From positions 1-64,000 of the forward strand of contig PXBB01000020.1 of assembly GCA_003565735.1 (NCBI GenBank): a stretch of DNA of 64,000 bases, written 5' to 3'. Position numbers and translations under genes: made by a program. Below, piece after piece: positions 13,001 through 21,013 of the stretch. This stretch comes from Bacteroidales bacterium (GTDB lineage: Bacteria > Bacteroidota > Bacteroidia > Bacteroidales > PXBB01). The stretch's first letter is position 1. Each line of letters opens with the position of its first letter. Under the pieces are notes generated by a model, which made no database searches, had not been told where the DNA came from, and saw only the letters and a program-made list of their open reading frames with translations.

Positions 13001-14146
13001 TGTATATTGTTCATAGTTTAGTGTTTTTTCAATTTGAGGTAGCAGCTCGGAAAGATTATTGGCAGAAAAACGGCCGTAGTAAACATCTGGTAAATAGTCA
13101 TTGCCTCCGTCATATTCGCAGTAGTATAGGTCTGTCACATGTATTCCGGTAGTTCCGCTAAAGGCCGGAATTTGAGCCACATCACCAACAAACAAAACGT
13201 AAGAAGGTGCCGGATTTGCAGGTGTTGCCGACTGATAAAGGGATTGTAAATAGCTTTTGATGCTGGTTGTGCTTTGACCCACTTGGGGATTATTGGTGTA
13301 AGCCTCAATCACATTAAAACCTTTTTTTGTTTTCCAATCAATAAAAGTTTGTAATGCACTTTGAAACATGGGGTCGGATACTATAACATAGGTGATTGGG
13401 TAAGTTGACAAATAGCCTTTTTGTGGAGGTGCCTGATAATTGATTAGTTGCCCATGAACTGCATCAAACATCGGGCTGTAATACTTTTCCTTTATGTCAA
13501 TGGTTTTAGCTATCTGTGGGTTTTCATATATTATATGAAAGCAAATATTTTTGTAAACCCTTAGTGTATTACGTGCAGGGTTGTAGGCTAATGGTGCAAT
13601 TTTTAGATGGGCTACACGAACGCCTCTCAAAATACCTATGGGCTCTATTGATATTAAGGGTTCTTGAAAAAAATAATCTGTTTTATAATAGTTAGCATCA
13701 TATTTAAAGGTAACAGTGTTAAGGTTTTCGCTTTTGGAATATGAAGGCTGCGATGGCATCAACTGATGCATGATTCCAAAATCTGATAAATCAAAGTCTT
13801 CGTAATCATAGTTGTTAATAACGATTTTTGCCTCAGCGCCATGTGGCATTTCTATCAATTCATTTTTGGTGGGTAGCTGGGCTCTTCCTATGTCATAGCT
13901 TTTAGCATAACCGTTTATTTCAACCTGATAAAAAGTATCTAATGATGTCTGTATGGCCTCCAAAGAAATAGCGCCTAAATTATGTTTCAGGGCTGTTTTA
14001 TGATAAGAGCTGTGTGCAACTTCTAAACGGTTTGCTTCACTGCCGGATGTCATTATTCTTGTTTTTGCATCTGCTGTCAGTATATTCCCTGACACCATAA
14101 GCCAAACAATTACTATTGCTGATAATGTTTTATATAATGATTGCAT
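10061..14146 (-). CDS. Gingipain-family C25 peptidase with PKD domains and T9SS C-terminal sorting domain
   Basis: Candidate catalytic His in FANYTAHCFANGW and Cys in GLIISNCCLPNRFNDPECFGEALLRAANKGAIGHVGASNNTYW. Three PKD-like repeats (YYWDFDDGESSS, CLWDFGDGNFS, WHWIFEEGSPP). C-term IYPNPLKEKKLHIS...SGIYFLRF. Signal peptide favours the ATG at 14146 (MQSLYKTLSAIV) over 14170. Confidence 0.92.
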   Translation of the reverse strand: MQSLYKTLSAIVIVWLMVSGNILTADAKTRIMTSGSEANRLEVAHSSYHKTALKHNLGAISLEAIQTSLDTFYQVEINGYAKSYDIGRAQLPTKNELIEMPHGAEAKIVINNYDYEDFDLSDFGIMHQLMPSQPSYSKSENLNTVTFKYDANYYKTDYFFQEPLISIEPIGILRGVRVAHLKIAPLAYNPARNTLRVYKNICFHIIYENPQIAKTIDIKEKYYSPMFDAVHGQLINYQAPPQKGYLSTYPITYVIVSDPMFQSALQTFIDWKTKKGFNVIEAYTNNPQVGQSTTSIKSYLQSLYQSATPANPAPSYVLFVGDVAQIPAFSGTTGIHVTDLYYCEYDGGNDYLPDVYYGRFSANNLSELLPQIEKTLNYEQYTMSHQSFLDTVVLVAGVDSHWSTVHANGQINYAVDHYFNAAQQIYAHAYFYPASINAGSQMRQNIFRGVGFANYTAHCFANGWDNPSFNVSHINQMAEGKYGLIISNCCLPNRFNDPECFGEALLRAANKGAIGHVGASNNTYWDEDYWWSVGYTSSIIQNPTYQGTGLGAYDRLFNLHGEPFGERFVANGQINYAGNLAVESSNSNRKKYYWEVYHLMGDPSVMTYFSQPQPLQVNYQNAVFIGESQLVINTEPYAYAALSHNSNLLSAALADSNGVAVLHFTPFMAPDTADIVVTKQNRIPYQGELHIVDLQHQHDVALVQILEPQKNYQCTGLQISPQVVFRSFGLTTLNSLQINYKLNNGSLQTQQWTGTLNTLESDTVYLPSFTLFQGYHDIIVYTSQPNQQADDNPLNDTLKLSFIVDDKPVSAFFSTTDSVFCNAPASVSFINQSLNAHSYYWDFDDGESSSLVQPSHTFKKLGTYNVTLIADAGICGHDTFKLPYNIRVGLEPPIAFDAYSCSPDSLPLIADGYDNLHWFASTYDSLPIFIGDTFITPVIDTTTTYYVQGLVNNQVQHVGKYDNTGSGGFFGSNLHWHYLIFNCYEPTILKSVKVYANNAGTRTILLRDAYENIIDSVDVFIPQGESRIQLNFDIPVGNDLQLVGAGNVSLYRNDNNAATYPYELHGLITITESSASLAPYNIQGNYYYFYNWEVRKKDCKSIFKPVTAYVLDTPQSQFSYQKSSYAVTFTNTSSYAINCLWDFGDGNFSTAHSPTHYYNGPGNYDVWLYIDNICGLDSSKKTIELQGLPPEVHFTANSTNIVTGDTVKFSDLSLFQPHTWHWIFEEGSPPVSYVQNPEVVYHNPGIFYVTLIADNDYGSGYAHKNQYVYVQTTSLDEKKPNTFVHIYPNPLKEKKLHISFNINADIAHIDIFNTYGARIKSFYVKKHESSQTLKLHDLPSGIYFLRFSDTEQVQNFKFIIP

Positions 14147-14223
14147 AATTTTTAGATTAAAAACATACAAAGATATGAAAGAAAAACCACTTACTACTCA
14201 AGAAGAGCTGGCGTTTTTTTTAA

Positions 14224-15549
14224 TTATTGTATTGAGGTAAATGTTTTAATGGCTCTTTCTCGAGCATATTTGTGTTCAATGACAGCTTTTGCGTATGTAT
14301 TTGAATTAAACTCAGGAACCCATTTGGATATGTAGGTATGTTTTTTGTCAAACTTTTTTGCTTGTTGCATAGGATTGAAAATACGAAAATAGGGCATGGC
14401 ATCACAGCCTGTTCCGGCAGCCCATTGCCAGTTGCCATTATTGGATGACAGTTCATAGTCGAGTAGGTGTTTGGCAAAAAAAGCTTCCCCTAAACGCCAG
14501 TCGTGCAACAAATGTTTCGTCAAAAAGGAAGCCGTTACCATTCGTACTCTATTATGCATAAATCCTGTAGCAACGAGCTCACGCATACCGGCATCTACTA
14601 ATGGGTATCCTGTTTCACCTTTGGTCCATTTTTCAAATAATATATCATCATACAGCCATGGCAATTTATTGTATTTCTTTTTAAACGGCTGATCAACCAC
14701 ATAAGGGTAGTGGAAAAGAATCATCATAAAGAACTCCCGCCATATTAACTCATTAAGCCAGACCGGACTGTGTTTTTGTGCAAATATAACAGCTTCGCGA
14801 ATACTAATGCTGCCAAAGCGAAAATGTATGCCCAGGCGGCTGGTGCCTTCCATTGCCGGATAGTCACGAAAAAGATTGTAATTTTTAATAACATCTTTAT
14901 TTAAAACCGGTTCCGGGTAGTTAAAGCTTGCTTTTTTTATGCCTATGGATTGAGCCTCAGGGAAGTCAAAGTCATTACTTTTGTATAAATTGCTAAATAA
15001 AGGGGTACAGTTTACTGATTTTATGGGTGTTTGTGCCAACTGCTTTAACCATTTTTTGGCATATGGTGTAAAAACTGTGTAAGCTAGACCGTCAGGCTTT
15101 ACAATATCGTTCTTTTCAAAAATAACCTGATCTTTAAAACTATGAAAACCTATATCATGGCTTTTTGCAAACTCTTTTACAGTTTCGTCACGTTTTAGAG
15201 CGTAGGGTTCATAGTCATGGTTACAGTATATGTTTTCAATGGTGTATTTTTCAGATAAATTTTTAAAAACTTCTAGAGGCTTTCCCTTCTTAATACATAG
15301 GGATGCATTATATTTTGCTAAACTTTTTTGAATTTTTACAAGAACTTGATAAATAAAGTTTAAGCGTTTATCATCAGCTTCTAAATCGGATAGGATGTAG
15401 CTGTCAAAAATAAAAATAAGTTGTACGTTTGCTTTATGCTTTAAAGCATGATACAAAGCCATATTGTCATAAAGTCGCAGGTCGCGGCGCAGCCACACCA
15501 GGTTAATTTTTACTTTTTCTTTCATATTATTTTTGACATTTTTTTTCAA
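14224..15549 (-). CDS. Cryptochrome/deoxyribodipyrimidine photolyase family protein
   Basis: 441 aa; NLVWLRRDLRLYDN, WTKGETGYPLVDAGMRELVATGFMHNRVRMVTASFLTKHLLHDWRLGEAFFAKHLLDYELSSNNGNWQW. An internal ATG (MKEKVKINLVW) may be the true start. Confidence 0.95.
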   Translation of the reverse strand: MKKNVKNNMKEKVKINLVWLRRDLRLYDNMALYHALKHKANVQLIFIFDSYILSDLEADDKRLNFIYQVLVKIQKSLAKYNASLCIKKGKPLEVFKNLSEKYTIENIYCNHDYEPYALKRDETVKEFAKSHDIGFHSFKDQVIFEKNDIVKPDGLAYTVFTPYAKKWLKQLAQTPIKSVNCTPLFSNLYKSNDFDFPEAQSIGIKKASFNYPEPVLNKDVIKNYNLFRDYPAMEGTSRLGIHFRFGSISIREAVIFAQKHSPVWLNELIWREFFMMILFHYPYVVDQPFKKKYNKLPWLYDDILFEKWTKGETGYPLVDAGMRELVATGFMHNRVRMVTASFLTKHLLHDWRLGEAFFAKHLLDYELSSNNGNWQWAAGTGCDAMPYFRIFNPMQQAKKFDKKHTYISKWVPEFNSNTYAKAVIEHKYARERAIKTFTSIQ

Positions 15550-15578
15550 GATTACTTCTCAGTAGGTTTTGGGTCTTT

Positions 15579-16004
15579 TTAGTCAATCTTCAAGTCGAAA
15601 TCCAAATCAACGACTACCCAACAAATTGAGTCGCAAACTTTAAAAGATTTTTTTTCCATAAACCCTCCGTCATAAGCATGAATAACTTTATTTCCCTTGC
15701 GGTATTCTGCTTTAGCAGAATAGTATGTGTCAGCATTGAGCTCGTAAGTAATGGTTTGGCTTGTTCTTATAGTATCGTAAAAGAACACCACATCATGCTC
15801 GGGTTTGCCCAGGTAAATGGTAAGGGGGATGGCCGTATTTTCATCGTTAAATGTTAAGTGAACGTCAAGAAATCCGAAAAAGGGTTCTATGGTTATACAG
15901 TTTGAATAATCTGGATTTTCACAGTCAATCAAGGGTCTGTCTTTGTCGCAAGCAATCAGTAAGGCTATAAAAAGACTTAAACAGAAAGGGATTGGATTTT
16001 TCAT
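15579..16004 (-). CDS. Hypothetical lipoprotein
   Basis: 141 aa; N-term MKNPIPFCLSLFIALLIACDK has a lipobox-like LIAC; no recognised domain. Confidence 0.6.
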   Translation of the reverse strand: MKNPIPFCLSLFIALLIACDKDRPLIDCENPDYSNCITIEPFFGFLDVHLTFNDENTAIPLTIYLGKPEHDVVFFYDTIRTSQTITYELNADTYYSAKAEYRKGNKVIHAYDGGFMEKKSFKVCDSICWVVVDLDFDLKID

Positions 16005-16017
16005 AAAAAAAAGTTAT

Positions 16018-17514
16018 TTACTGAGAAAGCATATTTTCACTAAAAACACAAGCCGTATAAGTGTATAATTCCGCATGGTGCCATTCGCCGGGGTTAAGTC
16101 CTGCTTTGTATTGCGCACAGTGTTCAATAAAGTCTGTAGCTGTCATGTTTTCAGATATTACAACTTGAGGGAGGTAGGTCCCTGATTGTTTACCTTTTTT
16201 TACAAAAATACCATGTTTACCTACTATAAGTTCATCAGGGCTTTGAATTCTTTTAAGTTCTGATAAAACAGATATTTCAATAGTTATTTTTTTTAACTCA
16301 GACTTTCTAACCGGGTCAAAACGAGTATCTTTTGTTGCAGCGGAAATGACCATATCCTGTATGGTTTGGTATAAGGGTACAGATGTCTGAAAACGCCCCA
16401 CACACCCACGCAGCTTATCATTTATATATAGTGAGACAAAAGCACCCAAAGGCTTATGAAGCTTGTCGTTTAGGGTTGTGTTTTTTAAACGGTATTGCCT
16501 TTTCGATAGGATAGACTCTTCAAGAGTTTTTCGGGCTATTTGTAAGAGCGTTTTTTTTTCCTCATTGTCCAATAATTCCTGGTCATCATTTTCCTCATCT
16601 TTTTTCGAGTTAATTTCTTGACCAAAGAAAGCAATGGCAGCATACCCCACAACGCGTATCTTGTCTCCATATAAAGCATCTCCGGAATTACAATAGTCGA
16701 GCAACAATGTTTTTAAAGGATGGTATTTTTCAGTGATTTTCAATAAAGTTAAAACCGCTGACCAACCACATAAACTCGTTGATAGTTCAGGGATGTCCAT
16801 TTTTTTATTTTCATCCAATACTTTTAACAGAGTTTCTGAACTATTTGAGCATATGGCGTTAATGGTTTTTTTATCTACTTTTTGGGCATTTTCATAAGAG
16901 GGGTAATGCGAAAAGTCGGTGCTGACAATGAATAAGTTGTCGTCGTTAAAAAAAGGAGCCAGCGCCAGAGCGATATCTTCAATAGTACTAACGGAATTGC
17001 TGCCAATAACAACCGGAACTATTTGAAAGTAATCGTTCATGATAAATTGTAAAAAAGGGAGTTGTACTTCAAGACTGTGTTCATGGGTATGAACGTCTGG
17101 CAGAAAATCGAAACACGAGTGCTTGTCAATAAGATTTTTAGCCAATTGCCTGTTTACTTTGACTTTTCCCATGGGCATTTCGTAGTGTCCTTCATGATAG
17201 ATAGAGGCTCCGCTAAAGCGACTGGTATGGCTGGATGTTAGGATAAAAATATTATGGTACTTTTTGTTGGTGTCAATTTGTTTGAAGGCTTTTGCCGCTG
17301 TTTTTCCTGAAAAAACATAACCCGCATGCGGTACTATTAGCGCCCTGATATCTGTTAATTGTTTTGATGTTGCAGTATTAAAAAGTGTTTCTAATTCTTT
17401 TTTGAGCGTATGGGCATCACCACTGTAAAATTGCCCTGCAACAGCCGGATGTCTGTTTCGGGAAGGATGTAGTGTGTCGTAATCAGTATGGTTATTAATA
17501 TCAAGAGCAGTCAT
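16018..17514 (-). CDS. AmmeMemoRadiSam B-A fusion (MEMO1 domain + AMMECR1 domain)
   Basis: 498 aa; N-terminal MEMO-like RHPAVAGQFYSGDAHTLKKEL, ALIVPHAGYVFSGKTAAKAF, HEHSLEVQLPFLQF; C-terminal AMMECR1-like GAFVSLYINDKLRGCVGRFQTSVPLYQTIQDMVISAATKDTRFDPV. Confidence 0.93.
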   Translation of the reverse strand: MTALDINNHTDYDTLHPSRNRHPAVAGQFYSGDAHTLKKELETLFNTATSKQLTDIRALIVPHAGYVFSGKTAAKAFKQIDTNKKYHNIFILTSSHTSRFSGASIYHEGHYEMPMGKVKVNRQLAKNLIDKHSCFDFLPDVHTHEHSLEVQLPFLQFIMNDYFQIVPVVIGSNSVSTIEDIALALAPFFNDDNLFIVSTDFSHYPSYENAQKVDKKTINAICSNSSETLLKVLDENKKMDIPELSTSLCGWSAVLTLLKITEKYHPLKTLLLDYCNSGDALYGDKIRVVGYAAIAFFGQEINSKKDEENDDQELLDNEEKKTLLQIARKTLEESILSKRQYRLKNTTLNDKLHKPLGAFVSLYINDKLRGCVGRFQTSVPLYQTIQDMVISAATKDTRFDPVRKSELKKITIEISVLSELKRIQSPDELIVGKHGIFVKKGKQSGTYLPQVVISENMTATDFIEHCAQYKAGLNPGEWHHAELYTYTACVFSENMLSQ

Positions 17515-17806
17515 GTTTTAAATGCTTTAAACTTTTTTACAAATATAAAGTTTTTACACGAGCCTTCATAGAATTAATTAAACAGAATTGATGATTTATC
17601 ACTATTGTCCGTTAAAATAATAGTCAGACACTGCTGTAATGAAATATGAAAAAACTATTTTTTAATCGTTATAAATAAAAGGAAATCTTTCAACTATGCA
17701 CAGACAGCAATCACGTTTTTTTTGAGTATTAATACTTAGTTTGTTTTCGTTTAATACGTTTCTAACAGCCAATAAGTACGATTTATTTTTAGTATATACA
17801 AGTATT

Positions 17807-17834
17807 GAATATATTTTCACAATAGGTATATTTG
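17807..17834 (+). promoter_or_regulatory. Putative Bacteroidota promoter (TTG-N17-TATATTTG) for the Hdr-like operon
   Basis: TTG at 17807-17809 and TATATTTG at 17827-17834, 29 nt upstream of the GTG start at 17864. Confidence 0.55.
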
Positions 17835-17863
17835 TCTAAAAAAGAATCAATCAAATCAGAAAA

Positions 17864-18568
17864 GTGAACACATCTTTATTTGGTATCATTAGTGAGGATA
17901 TACGCTTTAAGGAGGGGTTGTCGGCATGCATGAATTGTGGTGTTTGTACAGCCATATGTCCTGCTGCTGAGTTCTACGATTATGACCCACGCCATATATG
18001 TAATGTGCTTTTATCCCGTAATGACAGTTCAATAGAAAAGTTATTAGAAGAGGAAACTATTTGGAACTGCGGGCAATGTTTGTCTTGCAAAACACGATGT
18101 CCGCGTGGGAATGTTCCCGGCTTGCTTATTGCGGTTTTAAGGGAGCTGGCTGTGCGTACGGGCAAATTTACGTCAACAACACAAGGGTGCCAACAATATG
18201 CTGTTAAGAAAACGGTAGGGGATAACATAATAAACACAGGCTACTGTGTGCATCTAATGCACGTAAAACCACATCTGCATCCTGAACAAGGACCTGTTTG
18301 GGAATGGTATTATCACAATGCAGAGTCAGTTAGCGAACGTTTAGGAGCTAATTATAATAAAGATGGTGCAGGTGCTTTGCGTAAAATACCTGATGAAGAC
18401 CTCGATGAAATCAGAAGAATTTTTGAGGTTACTGGAGGTAAAAGTTTTTTTGAAACTATTGAGAAATTTGCAAGAGATAAAGCAGAAAAATTAAATAAAA
18501 ATATGTCTGACACTCTCGAATATGATGAGTTTTTTTATCATGTATTTGTGGGTGCAAATCAAAAGTAA
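17864..18568 (+). CDS. HdrC-like 4Fe-4S protein
   Basis: 234 aa, GTG start; two ferredoxin motifs CMNCGVCTAICPA and CGQCLSCKTRCPRG. Confidence 0.85.
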   Translation: MNTSLFGIISEDIRFKEGLSACMNCGVCTAICPAAEFYDYDPRHICNVLLSRNDSSIEKLLEEETIWNCGQCLSCKTRCPRGNVPGLLIAVLRELAVRTGKFTSTTQGCQQYAVKKTVGDNIINTGYCVHLMHVKPHLHPEQGPVWEWYYHNAESVSERLGANYNKDGAGALRKIPDEDLDEIRRIFEVTGGKSFFETIEKFARDKAEKLNKNMSDTLEYDEFFYHVFVGANQK

Positions 18569-18571
18569 TCC

Positions 18572-19630
18572 ATGACTAAAACTTACTGGAAAACATATCA
18601 AAGTGCGGTGGCTGACAATCATTATTATTATGAAAGAAGTTGCATTCGGCAATCTTTTTTTCCAGGGTCAGAGAATATTTTTTTAAAAATAACCAGAGAG
18701 CTCCTCAATAAAGACATTATTGACGACAAGCATTTGCATACATGTACAGGTATAGGCTATTATTCAGGTGTCGTGCCAATAGAAACCACTATGACCGTAG
18801 TGGCAAGACTTTTCGCTTTGATGACGGAAGCGGGTTATAAAAATTTCGTCCCTTCTTGTGTGACTTCTTTTGGTTTACTTAATGAAATGGTTGACATGTG
18901 GCAGCATTTTCCTGAAAAGCTCAATCAAACAAAAAAGTTTTTAAAAGACGCTACAGGAAGGACTTTTGAAATGCCTGATAATATTGCACACCCAAGTGAT
19001 ATCATTTATAAAAACAGAGAAATTTTAAAAGCCAAAATGAAGTATCAACTTGTAAATTGCAAAACAAATGAGCCTCTTCAAGTTGTTGATCATGTAGGCT
19101 GTCATTACTCAAAGATATTTCCTAAAATTGTAGAGGGTGGGGCAGAGTTCCCTCAGGTATTGTCGGGAATGATTAAATCCTGGGGAGGTCGTAACGTCGA
19201 TTATCCGGAGCGCCGTCACTGTTGTGGATTTGGCTTTAGACAATACTTGGTAATGGCTAACAGAGGCTACTCAGTAGCCAATACCAAAAAAAAGTTTGAG
19301 TCTATGAAGCCTTACAAACCGGACTTCATTTTGGCCAACTGTCCGGGTTGTGCCATGTTTATGGATAGGTGGCAATACACCATAGCCGAGATGGAAGACA
19401 TAACTTACGATGATGATAAAAGAGGCATTCCGGTTCTGACATACGAAGAACTTGTTGGATTACTGCTTGGTTATAATCCGTGGGACTTGGGCTTGCAAGT
19501 TCATCAGGTACAAGTAGAACCTTTATTAGAAAAGATAGGCATACCTTTTGACTCTTCTGATAAATACAGGGGCAAAAACAATGAGGTGATAGGAAGTCCT
19601 AATAAACCTTTGAATTTACGTGTTAAATGA
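18572..19630 (+). CDS. HdrB-like CCG-domain protein
   Basis: 352 aa; C-terminal CCG motif DHVGCHYSK...RRHCCGFGFRQ...LANCPGCAMF; 3 nt after the HdrC-like gene. Confidence 0.85.
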   Translation: MTKTYWKTYQSAVADNHYYYERSCIRQSFFPGSENIFLKITRELLNKDIIDDKHLHTCTGIGYYSGVVPIETTMTVVARLFALMTEAGYKNFVPSCVTSFGLLNEMVDMWQHFPEKLNQTKKFLKDATGRTFEMPDNIAHPSDIIYKNREILKAKMKYQLVNCKTNEPLQVVDHVGCHYSKIFPKIVEGGAEFPQVLSGMIKSWGGRNVDYPERRHCCGFGFRQYLVMANRGYSVANTKKKFESMKPYKPDFILANCPGCAMFMDRWQYTIAEMEDITYDDDKRGIPVLTYEELVGLLLGYNPWDLGLQVHQVQVEPLLEKIGIPFDSSDKYRGKNNEVIGSPNKPLNLRVK

Positions 19631-19637
19631 TTTTGAT

Positions 19638-20666
19638 ATGACAGCAGTTGACGTATTGGTGATAGGTGGTGGCCCTGCCGGACTAGAATCAGCATACAGT
19701 CTGGCCAATAACGGCTATGATGTGGCTGTATTAGAAAAAGAAAAAAATATTTGTGGGCATCTCAATCAGGCTCATAGCCTTTTTCCAAACTTTCAGAATG
19801 CATCTGAGGTGCGATCAGCTATGATTGATAAAATGACACACCCTAAAATTAGTATTCATAATGACACGGAAGCCATCAGAATTAAGCGTGACATTGATAA
19901 GTGGGGTGTTGAAACAGGCAGTGGGAAAGAATTTATGGCACCGGCTCTGCTTTTGGCTACAGGTTTTAAATCTTTTGACCCCAAATATAAAGAGGAGTTA
20001 GGTTATGGTATTTATGACAATGTGATAACTACAACTCAATTTGAAGCCATGTGTCAAAAAGGAAGCATTGTGTCTCCTCATGGGCAGAAAGTTAAACGTA
20101 TTGCCTTTCTCAATTGTGTAGGGTCCCGCGACGAAAAAGTGGGCAATCATTATTGTTCGCGTGTATGTTGTATAAATGCTGTAAAGCAAAGTATTGAAGC
20201 TAAAAAAGTGCTCCCTGAGGCTGACATATATTGTTTTTACATGGATATTCGTATGGCCGGCCAATTTTATGAGGAGTTGTATCGTAAATCACAAGAAGTT
20301 TATAACGTTAATTATATCAGAGGGCGCATTTCAGAAGTATCACCTACTATTGACAAACGCCTGCACGTTAAGTGCGAAGATACTTTAAGTCAAACGCCCA
20401 TGAAAATTACTTTTGATATTTTAGTCCTTATGACCGGCATAGAGGCATCTTTGGGCACTGTTGCTCTGGGCCAACAACTTAATATTAGCGGTGAATATAA
20501 TTTTGCAAAAAGTTTAAGCTTGCACATGGCAGATAACTACAGTAGCCATAAAGGATTGTTTTTAGCAGGTACTTGTAAGCGCCCGCTTACCTTACCGGAG
20601 GCAGTTGCAGATGCAAGAAGTGCTGCGGGTGAAATAAAAAATTACCTAAAAACATTAAAACAATGA
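19638..20666 (+). CDS. HdrA/QmoA-like FAD-dependent oxidoreductase
   Basis: VLVIGGGPAGLESAYSLA FAD motif plus NCVGSRDEKVGNHYCSRVCCINAVKQ, the HdrA-type Cys cluster. The ORF track starts at a GTG at 19620 overlapping hdrB-like; ATG at 19638 begins MTAVDVLVIGG. Confidence 0.85.
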   Translation: MTAVDVLVIGGGPAGLESAYSLANNGYDVAVLEKEKNICGHLNQAHSLFPNFQNASEVRSAMIDKMTHPKISIHNDTEAIRIKRDIDKWGVETGSGKEFMAPALLLATGFKSFDPKYKEELGYGIYDNVITTTQFEAMCQKGSIVSPHGQKVKRIAFLNCVGSRDEKVGNHYCSRVCCINAVKQSIEAKKVLPEADIYCFYMDIRMAGQFYEELYRKSQEVYNVNYIRGRISEVSPTIDKRLHVKCEDTLSQTPMKITFDILVLMTGIEASLGTVALGQQLNISGEYNFAKSLSLHMADNYSSHKGLFLAGTCKRPLTLPEAVADARSAAGEIKNYLKTLKQ

Positions 20667-21013
20667 CAAACTGGGGGTTTCACATAGCAAAGTCGAGAAT
20701 AATAGATATGGATACTGCTGATTTGGGTGTTTATCGCAAGGTGGCAGCGAAAGTTCCTTCAGCTAAATTATGTTTGATGTGTGGAGCATGCACGGCTTCA
20801 TGCACTGCTCGAAATCATACGCCCTTTAATTTAAGAAAAAACCATCTGCTTTTTCGGCATGGACAGTTTAAAGGCTTAGCTAAAGAGTTTGATAAGTGTA
20901 TGCTTTGTGGTAAATGCAGGCTTGTTTGTCCCAGAGGCGTAAATACAAGAGCACTGATTTATAATATGAGAATGGCATTGGATAATCTTAACTATACACG
21001 TATAAAAAAATGA
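20663..21013 (+). CDS. HdrC-like 4Fe-4S protein (second copy)
   Basis: 116 aa; CLMCGACTASCTARN and CMLCGKCRLVCPRG; ATGA overlap with the upstream gene. Confidence 0.85.
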   Translation: MTNWGFHIAKSRIIDMDTADLGVYRKVAAKVPSAKLCLMCGACTASCTARNHTPFNLRKNHLLFRHGQFKGLAKEFDKCMLCGKCRLVCPRGVNTRALIYNMRMALDNLNYTRIKK

